From Mediterraneibacter glycyrrhizinilyticus (GTDB lineage: Bacteria; Bacillota; Clostridia; Lachnospirales; Lachnospiraceae): a stretch of DNA of 64,000 nucleotides. Positions within the stretch are counted from its first letter, which is position 1. Each line of letters opens with the position of its first letter. The notes beneath the pieces were generated by a model. The model searched no databases. It saw only the letters and a list, made by a program, of their open reading frames with translations, and was not told the origin of the DNA. Positions 6,956 through 15,191 of this stretch are shown here, piece after piece. The position numbers were made by a program, and so were the translations under genes. The stretch is taken from positions 23,425 through 87,424 of the forward strand of contig NZ_JACJLR010000009.1 of NCBI RefSeq assembly GCF_016902345.1, read 5' to 3'.

Positions 6956-9385
6956 ATGAACAGTAACAATTTACAGAGAAAGATAGAAATCCTGGCACCG
7001 GCGGGTTCCTATGACTGCTTCCGGGCGGCGGTGAACGCCGGCGCCGATGCCGTTTATGCAGGAGGCCCCAGGTTTGGAGCCAGGGCATATGCGGATAATT
7101 TCTCGGAGAGAGAACTTATCCAGGCAATCGGGGAGGCACATCTTCACGGCTGCCGTTTTTATCTGACAGTGAACACACTTCTGAAAGAAACAGAGATCAA
7201 AGATCTGTATGACTATTTGGCGCCTCTCTATGAAGCGGGGCTTGACGCGGTCATAGTTCAGGATACAGGAGTGTTCAAGCTGATAAGAGAAAATTTTCCG
7301 GGGATGGATATTCATGCCAGTACGCAGATGACGGTCACAAATGCTAGGGGAGCGGGATTTCTGGAGGAACGGGGAGCAGTGAGAGTAGTGCCGGCAAGAG
7401 AACTTTCGCTTTCAGAGATCCGCAGTATCCGGCAGGAAACAGGATTGGAGATCGAGTGCTTTGTCCACGGAGCGCTCTGCTACTGTTATTCCGGGCAGTG
7501 TCTTTTGAGCAGTATGATCGGCGGACGGAGCGGAAACCGGGGACAGTGCGCCCAGCCCTGCCGCCTTCCCTATACTGTGAATGGGGAGACAAAATATTTT
7601 CTGAGCCTGAAGGATATCTGCACGCTGGAACTGATCCCGGAGCTGATCGAGGCAGGGATCGATTCTTTCAAGATCGAAGGGAGGATGAAGAATCCGGAGT
7701 ATGTTGCTGCCGTGACAGCAATGTACAGAAAGTATACCGATCTGTATCATCAGAAGGGAAAGAAAAATTTCCGGGTGGAACACCGGGACAGAGAGATTTT
7801 GATGGATCTCTACAACCGGGGAGGGTCCCATTCAGGATACTATAAAGTGCACAATGGCCGGGACATGCTTGCGCTGGACCGGCCGAACCATGCAGGTGTG
7901 CCGGCGGTGCGAATGACCTCGCAGCAGGGAAGAGAGATTCGTGGAATCGCGCTGACCGGACTGGACCGGGGTGACGTACTGGAGACCGGAGGGGGGAAGA
8001 ATAACTATACTCTCGGGGAAAAAGTACAAGAGGGCGGAAACGTGAGTTTCTTGGTACAGAAAGGAACTTCGTTTAAAAGGGGAACCGTGTTTAACCGGAT
8101 CCGAAATGAACAGCTCATCCGTGAGATCCGGGAGAAGTATCTTGGCGGGGGGAGACAGATACGGGTTACGGGAGTCCTTGCTCTCCGTGCAGGGTCCCCG
8201 GCCTGTCTCACGGTAAGCAGCGGGGATATTGTGTATACAGCAGAGTCATCGGAAATTGTGCAGACCGCGCAGAATCGTCCTCTGTCGGAGAGCGACGTGG
8301 AAAGGCAGATCCGGAAAACAGGAAACTCAGAGTTCTGTTTTGAAAAACTGGAGATCACTGCCGGAGAAAATATCTTTCTCCCGGTCCAGCAGCTGAAAAC
8401 GCTGAGAAGAGAGGCATTTGCGGGGCTGAAAGAAGTTCTCCTTCAGCAGGACAGGAGAAAGACTCCGTGCAGAAAGTATGAGTCTGATACCGGAAGAATA
8501 CAGACATCAGGAAAAGTGAGAACAGAGAGTGCAGCGTCGTCTTTGCCTGTCACGCTTCTGGTCTCTACAGCAGAACAGCTGCAGATGGCAGAGCAGTTTC
8601 TTTCAGATCATCCGGACAGCGGGATCCGTTGCGTATATCCGGAGTGTAGGATGAGCAGGGACTTCTTCCATAATCCTAAGATAAAACGTTCGGTGGAGCG
8701 TATAAGAGGATTGGGGATACAAGTCATGCCAGCGCTCCCGCATATATTCCGTGAAGAAGCGTCAGACTATCTTACAGGGGAAAAGGACGCTGTGGCAGGA
8801 TTCCCGGCAGACGGATTTTTGATCCGGAATATAGAAAGCGTTTACTTTCTCAGAAAACTGCGGTTTGACAAAACGGTCATATTAGACCATAATCTATATG
8901 TGTTTAACCGGTATGCGAAAGCGTTCTGGATAGAACAGGGGATTTCTCATTTTACAGCCCCCCTGGAACTCAACGAAAATGAGCTGGAAGAACTGGGAAT
9001 GGAAGACTGCGAGATAGTCGCATACGGAGCGCTCCCGGTGATGCTCTCGGCACAGTGTGTCCGGAAGACTCTCTCCGGCTGCAGTAAAAAGCCGGGGGTC
9101 ACGGTTCTGACTGACAGGTATAAAAAGAAATTTAAGGTGGAGAACTGCTGCCAGTTCTGCTACAATATCATTTATAATTCAGAACCTCTTTATCTGGGAA
9201 AGCAGGTTCAGCGGCTTGGACAACTGGCTCCCGCGTCTCTGAGATTTCAGTTCAGCACAGAGACCGGGAAAGAGATGGAAGAGCTGCTCGCCGGGCTTTG
9301 CGATGTGTTTTCCGGGAAGAAGAAAGATATTTCCGAATTCCTGCCCGGATATACGCAGGGTCATTTTAAAAGAGGAATAATATAA
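6956..9385 (+). CDS. U32 family peptidase / RlhA-like protein with DUF3656
   Basis: 809-residue protein. The N-terminal U32 domain starts with EILAPAGSYDCFRAAVNAGADAVY and includes the Cys-rich core around CFVHGALCYCYSGQCLLSS and GQCAQPCR (about 169-203), which in RlhA-type members supports an iron-sulfur-dependent rRNA hydroxylation. The centre and C-terminal part (roughly 390-800) match the DUF3656 and C-terminal regions of long U32 proteins, ending with a second Cys pair in ENCCQFCYN. Function is thus either collagenase-type peptidase by old naming or, more likely, RNA modification. The next gene starts 13 bases on. Confidence 0.85.
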   Translation: MNSNNLQRKIEILAPAGSYDCFRAAVNAGADAVYAGGPRFGARAYADNFSERELIQAIGEAHLHGCRFYLTVNTLLKETEIKDLYDYLAPLYEAGLDAVIVQDTGVFKLIRENFPGMDIHASTQMTVTNARGAGFLEERGAVRVVPARELSLSEIRSIRQETGLEIECFVHGALCYCYSGQCLLSSMIGGRSGNRGQCAQPCRLPYTVNGETKYFLSLKDICTLELIPELIEAGIDSFKIEGRMKNPEYVAAVTAMYRKYTDLYHQKGKKNFRVEHRDREILMDLYNRGGSHSGYYKVHNGRDMLALDRPNHAGVPAVRMTSQQGREIRGIALTGLDRGDVLETGGGKNNYTLGEKVQEGGNVSFLVQKGTSFKRGTVFNRIRNEQLIREIREKYLGGGRQIRVTGVLALRAGSPACLTVSSGDIVYTAESSEIVQTAQNRPLSESDVERQIRKTGNSEFCFEKLEITAGENIFLPVQQLKTLRREAFAGLKEVLLQQDRRKTPCRKYESDTGRIQTSGKVRTESAASSLPVTLLVSTAEQLQMAEQFLSDHPDSGIRCVYPECRMSRDFFHNPKIKRSVERIRGLGIQVMPALPHIFREEASDYLTGEKDAVAGFPADGFLIRNIESVYFLRKLRFDKTVILDHNLYVFNRYAKAFWIEQGISHFTAPLELNENELEELGMEDCEIVAYGALPVMLSAQCVRKTLSGCSKKPGVTVLTDRYKKKFKVENCCQFCYNIIYNSEPLYLGKQVQRLGQLAPASLRFQFSTETGKEMEELLAGLCDVFSGKKKDISEFLPGYTQGHFKRGII

Positions 9386-9398
9386 AGCAGGTGAACAA

Positions 9399-10859
9399 GT
9401 GGTCAATATAGTCATTCAAATAGCAAAATACATCATTATTATCCTGATGGCCGCATATACGTTTTCATGTTTCTCAATCTTTACGAGAAACTATGAGAAT
9501 GAAGAAAAACGAGTGCTGATCCGGCAGAATGTGCTCATGTTTCTTCTGCAGTTTACTGCATTCGGCTCCATGTATCTGGCAACAGACGACATCAGCATCA
9601 TGTTTATCTATGCTGCGCTGGCGGTGACGCTTCTGGCGGTGATCCTTTTGTATAATCTGATCTATCCAAATGTCTCCAGGCTGGTCGTAAATAATATGTG
9701 TATGCTGATCAATGCGGGCATGATCATGATCACACGGCTGTCTTACGACAATGAATCGCCTTATGGAAGTGCCGTGCGGCAGATGATTTTTGTCGTATTG
9801 GGTATCGTCTTTGGGCTGACCGTACCGATCCTGATCCGTAAACTGAAATTTTTGGAGAACTGGACTTACATCTACGCAGGTGCCGGAGGTGCAGCGCTTC
9901 TTCTGGTTGCAGTTTTCGCGGTCTCATCCGGAGGTGCAAAGCTGAGTTTCGATCTGGGACCGGTCAGTATCCAGCCCTCGGAATTTGTTAAGATCCTCTT
10001 CGTCTTCTTCGTGGCATCAAGCCTGAAGAAATCAACGGAGTTTAAAAATGTGGTCGTGACTACCGCGGTCGCGGCGGGACATGTCCTGATTCTTGTGATG
10101 TCTACGGATCTTGGAGCAGCATTGATCTTTTTTGTTGTATATCTGGTCATGCTTTATGTGGCGACCAGACAGCCCCTGTATGCGCTGGCGGGAGTCGGAG
10201 CAGGAGTGGTGGCGGCCATAGTGGGATACAATCTGTTTTCGCATATCCAGGTGAGGGTCCAGGCGTGGCAGGATCCATTTGCCGCTTACAGCGGAGGCGG
10301 ATATCAGCTCGCACAGTCGCTCTTCGCCATCGGGACCGGAAGCTGGTTCGGGACCGGTCTGTTCCAGGGACAGCCGGACACGATCCCTGTAGCGGAGACA
10401 GACTTTATTTTTTCGGCGATCACAGAGGAGATGGGCGTGATCTATGCGCTTTGTCTCATTCTGATCTGTGTGAGCTGTTATGTGATGTTTTTGAACATCG
10501 CGATGGAACTGCGTGATCCGTTCTATAAGCTGATCGCGCTGGGATTAGGCACATGTTATATCTTTCAGGTGTTTCTCCAGATCGGGGGAGTGACAAAATT
10601 CATCCCCTCCACCGGAGTGACCCTTCCTCTCGTGAGTTACGGCGGAAGTTCCCTTCTGAGTACGATGATCATGTTTGGCATTATCCAGGGGCTGTACATC
10701 ATCCGCGAGGACGAGGAAGAAGAGAGGATTGAAAGAAAGAGAGAAAGAGAGTTGAGAAATGAGCCGAGAAAGACGAACAGAAAGAACACAGCGAAGGCAG
10801 GACCGAGGTTCGAGGAAGTCCCAAAACAGAGAACGCGCAAGAAACAAAGAGTTCGCTAG
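9399..10859 (+). CDS. SEDS-family peptidoglycan polymerase (FtsW/RodA/SpoVE)
   Basis: 486-residue membrane protein with about ten helices and SEDS signatures such as GPVSIQPSEFVKI, a glycine-rich loop GGGYQLAQSLFAIGTG, and the C-terminal FIPSTGVTLPLVSYGGSS. SEDS proteins polymerise lipid II glycan chains together with a class B penicillin-binding protein; the next gene is exactly such a partner. GTG start preceded by AGGTG. The last 34 codons, encoding a highly basic tail, overlap the start of the PBP gene in another frame. FtsW versus RodA cannot be told apart from sequence alone. Confidence 0.92.
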   Translation: MVNIVIQIAKYIIIILMAAYTFSCFSIFTRNYENEEKRVLIRQNVLMFLLQFTAFGSMYLATDDISIMFIYAALAVTLLAVILLYNLIYPNVSRLVVNNMCMLINAGMIMITRLSYDNESPYGSAVRQMIFVVLGIVFGLTVPILIRKLKFLENWTYIYAGAGGAALLLVAVFAVSSGGAKLSFDLGPVSIQPSEFVKILFVFFVASSLKKSTEFKNVVVTTAVAAGHVLILVMSTDLGAALIFFVVYLVMLYVATRQPLYALAGVGAGVVAAIVGYNLFSHIQVRVQAWQDPFAAYSGGGYQLAQSLFAIGTGSWFGTGLFQGQPDTIPVAETDFIFSAITEEMGVIYALCLILICVSCYVMFLNIAMELRDPFYKLIALGLGTCYIFQVFLQIGGVTKFIPSTGVTLPLVSYGGSSLLSTMIMFGIIQGLYIIREDEEEERIERKRERELRNEPRKTNRKNTAKAGPRFEEVPKQRTRKKQRVR

Positions 10860-12246
10860 AGTAACATATTTCTTTGTTATCCTTTTTATCGCTCTTATCG
10901 TTTACCTTTTGTATTTTACCATAGTCAGGGCACGCACTGTGGTGAACAGTCCTTATAATCAGCGCCAGGACAGCTTTGCGGAGACTGTTGTGAGAGGCGA
11001 TATCTTGGACCGGAACGGCAATGTTCTTGCAACGACGACCATAGCGGACGACGGCACGGAGACGAGAAGCTATCCGTACGGCAATGTGTTTGCCCATGTG
11101 ATCGGTTACAGCGATCCGGAGCTGGGAAATACCGGGCTGGAGTCCGTAGAGAATTTTGAGCTTCTGACTTCTAACGCCTTTTTCCTTGAAAAACTGCAGA
11201 ATCAGTTTACGGATTCAAAGAACCGCGGGGATACCGTGGTGACAACTCTGGACGCAGATCTTCAGCAGGCAGCTTATGATGCACTCGGGGATAATCGGGG
11301 AGCTGTGGTAGTGATGGAGGCGAGCACGGGAAAGATCTTGTCCATGGTATCCAAACCGGATTATGATCCGAATTCAATTTTAAGCGACTGGTCTGCACTC
11401 AATTCGGACGAGGAGAACAGTCCTCTCCTGAACAGGGCGACACAGGGTTCCTATGCTCCGGGATCCACATTTAAGATCGTGACCACCCTTGCATTTATGC
11501 GGCAGAACAGTAATTACGCTGACTATACCTACGACTGTGCAGGAGAGATCACCACTGGAGATACGACGATCCACTGCTTTAACGGGACCGTACACGGATT
11601 TGAAGATCTGAGATCCTCGATCGCAAACTCCTGTAATGCTTCCTTTGCCAATATCGGAACACTTCTGGACATTGACGGCTACAGAGATACGGCAGAAGAC
11701 CTTCTGTTTAACAGTGACCTTCCTTCCGTTCTCGGATATACAAAAAGTTCTTTCGCGCTGACATCGGAGTCCAATGAGGCGGAGATCATGATGACGGCGA
11801 TGGGGCAGGGGAAAACCACGGTCAGCCCGTACCATATGGCGCTGATCACGCAGGCGATCGCCAACGGCGGAACCCTGATGGAGCCTTATCTGGTGGACGG
11901 TGTGACAAATTATACGGGGACAGAGATCCGAAGAAATGTCCCGAAGAGCTACCGGCGTCTTATGACTTCGGAGGAGGCAGCTCAGCTGAAGGAATATATG
12001 ACAGCAGTTGTGGAAGAAGGGACCGGATCTGTATTAAACGGCGCATCCTATACTGCTGCCGGAAAGACAGGTACTGCTGAGTACAGTCTGTCAGACGGGG
12101 AAAAGACCCACTCCTGGTTTATGGGATTTGCCAATGTGGATAATCCGGAGCTGGTCATCAGCGTGATCACGGAAGGATCGGACGGAAGTGCAAGCGGAAA
12201 AGCGGTATCGATCGCAAAGCAGATACTTGACTCATATTATAATTGA
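10759..12246 (+). CDS. Class B penicillin-binding protein, short PbpA type
   Basis: 495-residue peptidoglycan transpeptidase. A very basic cytoplasmic N-terminus (1-33) precedes one transmembrane helix (about 34-55), a small dimerisation domain and the transpeptidase domain with STFK (236-239), SCN (291-293) and KTG (436-438). It lacks the long linker of FtsI and resembles the actinobacterial/clostridial PbpA class found next to a SEDS gene. Its start lies 101 bases inside the SEDS gene, so the two proteins are probably made in coupled amounts. Confidence 0.92.
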   Translation: MSRERRTERTQRRQDRGSRKSQNRERARNKEFARVTYFFVILFIALIVYLLYFTIVRARTVVNSPYNQRQDSFAETVVRGDILDRNGNVLATTTIADDGTETRSYPYGNVFAHVIGYSDPELGNTGLESVENFELLTSNAFFLEKLQNQFTDSKNRGDTVVTTLDADLQQAAYDALGDNRGAVVVMEASTGKILSMVSKPDYDPNSILSDWSALNSDEENSPLLNRATQGSYAPGSTFKIVTTLAFMRQNSNYADYTYDCAGEITTGDTTIHCFNGTVHGFEDLRSSIANSCNASFANIGTLLDIDGYRDTAEDLLFNSDLPSVLGYTKSSFALTSESNEAEIMMTAMGQGKTTVSPYHMALITQAIANGGTLMEPYLVDGVTNYTGTEIRRNVPKSYRRLMTSEEAAQLKEYMTAVVEEGTGSVLNGASYTAAGKTGTAEYSLSDGEKTHSWFMGFANVDNPELVISVITEGSDGSASGKAVSIAKQILDSYYN

Positions 12247-12261
12247 CGGGGATGACAAAAT

Positions 12262-12606
12262 ATGCAGGTGAAATTTTACCATGATCTCTATGTCAGTGAG
12301 ACCTGGATGAATAAAAAGAAGAAGATCATGAAAAAATTACAGGAGAACCGACTGCAGCCTGCAGTGTATGTCATAACCCTTGCAGGAGGGGAGCAGAACA
12401 ATCTGGAATTCTATTCCAGCATGCTCCTCAAACAGCACATTTTTGACAGGGAAGAGATCTTTGTCGTGGGGATCGCTGACGGATATACGGATGCGTTGTA
12501 CATGGCGGAACGCATTGCGGATGATGTGTTCCGGGAAACCGGAAAAGCAGAGATCCGTCAGTATCTTCTGGCACGGCAGGATGAATATGAAAGGACAGGA
12601 GGGTAA
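12262..12606 (+). CDS. Conserved hypothetical protein, 114 aa
   Basis: Small soluble protein with no membrane segment and no motif I recognise; the sequence alternates hydrophobic strands (VYVITLA, IFVVGIADG) with charged helices, suggesting a compact alpha/beta fold. It starts 15 bases after the PBP gene and ends five bases before the DUF2953 gene, so it belongs to the same operon. Linkage with a cell-wall pair and sporulation genes suggests an envelope or sporulation role, but this is inference only. Confidence 0.8.
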   Translation: MQVKFYHDLYVSETWMNKKKKIMKKLQENRLQPAVYVITLAGGEQNNLEFYSSMLLKQHIFDREEIFVVGIADGYTDALYMAERIADDVFRETGKAEIRQYLLARQDEYERTGG

Positions 12607-12611
12607 TACTG

Positions 12612-13658
12612 ATGTTACATATACTTCTGTTGATCTTAAAGATCATCGGGATTTTGCTCCTTGTTTTGATCCTGCTGATATTTCTCCTCTTTCTGACTGT
12701 CTCGATCTCGCCGCTCTGTTACAGGGCGGAGGCGTCCTGTCAGGGAAATCCGGACACTCTTTTTGGCCGGGTGCGGTTTTACTGGCTCTTCCATCTGATC
12801 TCGGGAGAGGTCGTCTACGACGGCGGTGAAGTGAAATGGTGGATGCGGCTCGCCTGGAAACATATGGGAGGCGAAGAGGAGGAAGACACGGAACCGGACG
12901 GATATCCTGACCAAAGCCGGAATTCCAGGAAAGCGGAAGAGAAAACAATACCGCCGGATGAAGGGCAAACCCTGGCGAAACGGGATAGACATTATCCGGA
13001 GAAAGCACCGGAAGAAGATGTGAAAAAATCAGTTCATGATCATGATATGGATGAGAAAGAGCCACACCCAGAGAAAACACCGGATATTTCGAAAACAGAA
13101 CCCCAGAAAGGACCGGCACCAGCCCAAAATGCGCAGCGCCGGAAGGTTTCACAGAAAGAGATGCGGGGACCCGCAGTGAGGACAGAGAAAAAGGAAGCAG
13201 AGAAAGAATCTTTGTCTGAACGCCTCGAGAAATATGTGGAGCGGATAAAATATACATTTCGTAAATTCTGTGATAAAATGAAAGTGCTGACAAGAAAGAA
13301 GGACAGGCTGAAGGCATTCATCGAAAGCGAAGTGCACAGAAACGCTTTTTTCAGAGTGGTGCGGGAACTGAAGCGATTTCTCAGATTTCTCCGGCCAAAG
13401 AAGCTGAATATCAATGTAGAGTTTGGCTGCAGGAATCCGGAGTATACCGGATACATTCTGGCTGGGATCAGCATGATCTACCCGGTGATCGGAGAGTTTA
13501 CTCAGCTGCAGCCGGATTTCGAGCGGAGAATTTTAAAGGGAAATGCTTATATTGAAGGGAAATTCAGAATTATGTATGTCCTGATCACAGCGTGGAACCT
13601 GATCTGGAATAAAAATGTAAGGACAACATACCGGCATATCCGGAAGTTCAAGTTATAA
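12612..13658 (+). CDS. DUF2953 domain-containing membrane protein
   Basis: 348-residue protein with a Leu/Ile-rich N-terminal membrane segment (about 3-30), a conserved block near 40-75 and a C-terminal DUF2953 region (about 225-348: NINVEFGCRNPEYTGY, GNAYIEGKFR). Between them is a long, charged, low-complexity linker rich in Lys, Glu and Pro. It corresponds to YtfI in Bacillus subtilis, which also precedes ytfJ/gerW, matching the order here. AGGAGGG ribosome binding site. Exact function unknown; sporulation link comes from the neighbour. Confidence 0.82.
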   Translation: MLHILLLILKIIGILLLVLILLIFLLFLTVSISPLCYRAEASCQGNPDTLFGRVRFYWLFHLISGEVVYDGGEVKWWMRLAWKHMGGEEEEDTEPDGYPDQSRNSRKAEEKTIPPDEGQTLAKRDRHYPEKAPEEDVKKSVHDHDMDEKEPHPEKTPDISKTEPQKGPAPAQNAQRRKVSQKEMRGPAVRTEKKEAEKESLSERLEKYVERIKYTFRKFCDKMKVLTRKKDRLKAFIESEVHRNAFFRVVRELKRFLRFLRPKKLNINVEFGCRNPEYTGYILAGISMIYPVIGEFTQLQPDFERRILKGNAYIEGKFRIMYVLITAWNLIWNKNVRTTYRHIRKFKL

Positions 13659-13681
13659 AACCATAAGAGGAGGATACAAAA

Positions 13682-14077
13682 ATGGCTGACGGTAATAATT
13701 TTAAAGATACAGTAGCGGCGCTCTTTCAGGGAATGGACAGTGTCGTCACATCAAAAACTGTAGTGGGAGAGGCAATCCACATCAATGGGACGATCATACT
13801 TCCTCTTGTGGATGTGTCCTTTGGGATCGGTGCAGGAGCATTCAATGCAGACAAGAAGGAGAAGGGCATGGGCGGTATGGGAGGGAAGATATCTCCCAGC
13901 GCGGTGATCGTGATCCAGGATGGAAGAACAAAACTTGTAAACATCAAGAATCAGGATACGATCACGAAGATCCTCGATATGATCCCGGATGTGGTCGACC
14001 GGTTTACAACGGACAAGGAAGAACGGATGACGGAAAAAGAGGTCATGGATATCCTTGATTCGGAGGAGGATTCATAA
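13682..14077 (+). CDS. GerW/YtfJ family sporulation protein
   Basis: 131-residue member of the YtfJ/GerW family, needed in Bacillus for normal spore germination response. Seen here are the family block around TVVGEAIHINGTIILPLVDVSFG and the Gly/Met-rich loop KGMGGMGGKISPSAVIVI followed by the KLVNIK segment. ATG follows AGAGGAGG. The gene directly follows the DUF2953 gene, the same pairing as in Bacillus. Confidence 0.88.
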   Translation: MADGNNFKDTVAALFQGMDSVVTSKTVVGEAIHINGTIILPLVDVSFGIGAGAFNADKKEKGMGGMGGKISPSAVIVIQDGRTKLVNIKNQDTITKILDMIPDVVDRFTTDKEERMTEKEVMDILDSEEDS

Positions 14078-14129
14078 AAGCAAAATTAAAAGCATAGAAT
14101 GTGTTAAGAAAAATATCGGAAGTGGCAGA

Positions 14130-14267
14130 ATGAAAAAGGTACTGGGTTTTGCGCTGTTTTGTATGGCGCTTGGAATGTTCATCATGATGCTGCTTCCGAA
14201 TCTTGTCTGGGGCGTGATTGTGCTGGTGGGGCTGCTGCTGGTGGGGTACCGGCTGTTCTGCTGTTAG
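14130..14267 (+). CDS. Small membrane protein, 45 aa
   Basis: Starts at an ATG giving MKKVLGFALF and is almost wholly hydrophobic, with two short membrane segments separated by a Pro-Asn turn and a Cys-Cys C-terminus. A longer frame runs upstream to 14055 but that stretch is basic and unlike a secretion leader. It lies 52 bases after gerW. The ribosome binding site is weak, so translation is likely but not certain. Confidence 0.5.
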   Translation: MKKVLGFALFCMALGMFIMMLLPNLVWGVIVLVGLLLVGYRLFCC

Positions 14268-14311
14268 AGGATGCATTGATCGGCTGATCGATAAGAATTA
14301 TGGCGGCGTCC

Positions 14312-14442
14312 GTTTGAACCTGCAGCTCGATTCCGCTGCGCTGCATCTCGCTCAGGGCGTCCGCACTATAAAAGAATAAAAAAGAGATTGATTACAAGCC
14401 AGCTTGCATCAATCTCTTTTTCATTCTTTTGCAGGTTCAAAC
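14312..14442. repeat. Structured terminator-bearing repeat, copy A
   Basis: 131-bp non-coding element between the small membrane gene and rpmB. Outer stem of 13 bp (14312-14324 with 14430-14442), a conserved 46-base unpaired or self-folding segment (GCAGCTCG..CCGCTGC and CTCGCTCAGGGCGTCCGC), and an inner terminator hairpin with CCAG loop. A second copy with the same plan is at 37633-37772. The outer-stem sequences differ between copies but each remains perfectly paired. Confidence 0.75.
14371..14429. terminator. Bidirectional terminator inside repeat copy A
   Basis: 22-base arms 14371-14392 and 14408-14429 pair with one mismatch; A-run on one side and T-run on the other allow termination of both the gerW-side operon and the convergent rpmB gene, whose stop codon is only four bases beyond the repeat. 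Confidence 0.85.
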
Positions 14443-14445
14443 TGT

Positions 14446-14631
14446 TTATGCACGCTCTACGCGTCCTGACTTTAAGCAGGATGTGCAAACGTACATTTTC
14501 TTGGATCCGCCTTCTGTTTTTACTCTAACGGACTTTACGTTTGATTTCCACATTTTTGGTGTTTTTCTATGAGAGTGGCTTACACTGTTACCAAAGTGAG
14601 CACCCTTTTCGCAAATAGCACATTTAGCCAT
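14446..14631 (-). CDS. rpmB: 50S ribosomal protein L28
   Basis: 61-residue large-subunit ribosomal protein. Starts MAKCAICEKG, with CAIC and a CTSC pair forming the zinc-binding variant of L28, and the conserved SHSHRKTPKMWKSN block. The open frame continues upstream, but the ATG at 14631 has an ideal AGGAGGTG site. It is divergent from asp23-fakA, an arrangement also known from Bacillus (rpmB next to yloU-yloV). Confidence 0.97.
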   Translation of the reverse strand: MAKCAICEKGAHFGNSVSHSHRKTPKMWKSNVKSVRVKTEGGSKKMYVCTSCLKSGRVERA

Positions 14632-14682
14632 GACTGCACCTCCTAACGATCTGAACTGGTCATTTAGACTCATAACAATGAT

Positions 14683-14711
14683 ATTCTAGCAGAAAGATTT
14701 TCCCTTTGCAA
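14683..14711 (-). promoter_or_regulatory. Promoter for rpmB
   Basis: On the minus strand: -35 TTGCAA, 17-base spacer, -10 TAGAAT, giving a leader of about 45 bases before the rpmB ATG. Confidence 0.65.
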
Positions 14712-14738
14712 GTATTTTTTAAAAAAAGTGAAACAATG

Positions 14739-14767
14739 TTGTAAAAATACGGAACTGATAGTATAAT
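14739..14767 (+). promoter_or_regulatory. Promoter for asp23-fakA
   Basis: -35 TTGTAA, 17-base spacer, -10 TATAAT, 48 bases before the asp23 ATG; it diverges from the rpmB promoter. Confidence 0.7.
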
Positions 14768-14815
14768 AATCATGTTATTTGTGGAAAAATCCAATAGTAG
14801 AACTGGAGGTAATAA

Positions 14816-15178
14816 ATGATGAAGGGAAGTATGAGCACGGATCTTGGAATCATTACGATCAACCCTGAAGTAATCGCGAAATACGCAGGGTCAGTCGCAG
14901 TCGAATGTTTCGGCATCGTGGGGATGGCTGCGGTAAATATGAAGGACGGGCTGGTGCGTCTTCTGAAGAAAGACAGCCTGACGCACGGGATCCAGGTTGA
15001 GATCTCAGATGAGAACGCCCTCACACTGAATTTTCATGTCATAGTATCCTATGGCGTAAATATCCTTTCGGTCTCTGATAACCTTATGAGCAATGTCAAA
15101 TATAAGGTAGAAGAATTTACCGGCATGACGGTGGATAAGATCAACATCTTCGTTGAAGGTGTGAGAGTGATAGATTAA
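14816..15178 (+). CDS. Asp23/Gls24 family envelope stress response protein
   Basis: 120-residue Asp23/DUF322 protein, the YloU counterpart. The conserved TDLGIITINPEVIAKYAG opening and the EFTGMTVDKINIFVEGV ending are both seen. In Firmicutes this gene precedes fakA (yloV), as it does here with a 13-base gap. Members localise to the membrane and are tied to envelope homeostasis. Two ATG codons stand in tandem; both fit the GGAGG site. Confidence 0.92.
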   Translation: MMKGSMSTDLGIITINPEVIAKYAGSVAVECFGIVGMAAVNMKDGLVRLLKKDSLTHGIQVEISDENALTLNFHVIVSYGVNILSVSDNLMSNVKYKVEEFTGMTVDKINIFVEGVRVID

Positions 15179-15191
15179 GGAGGATTTTGTC

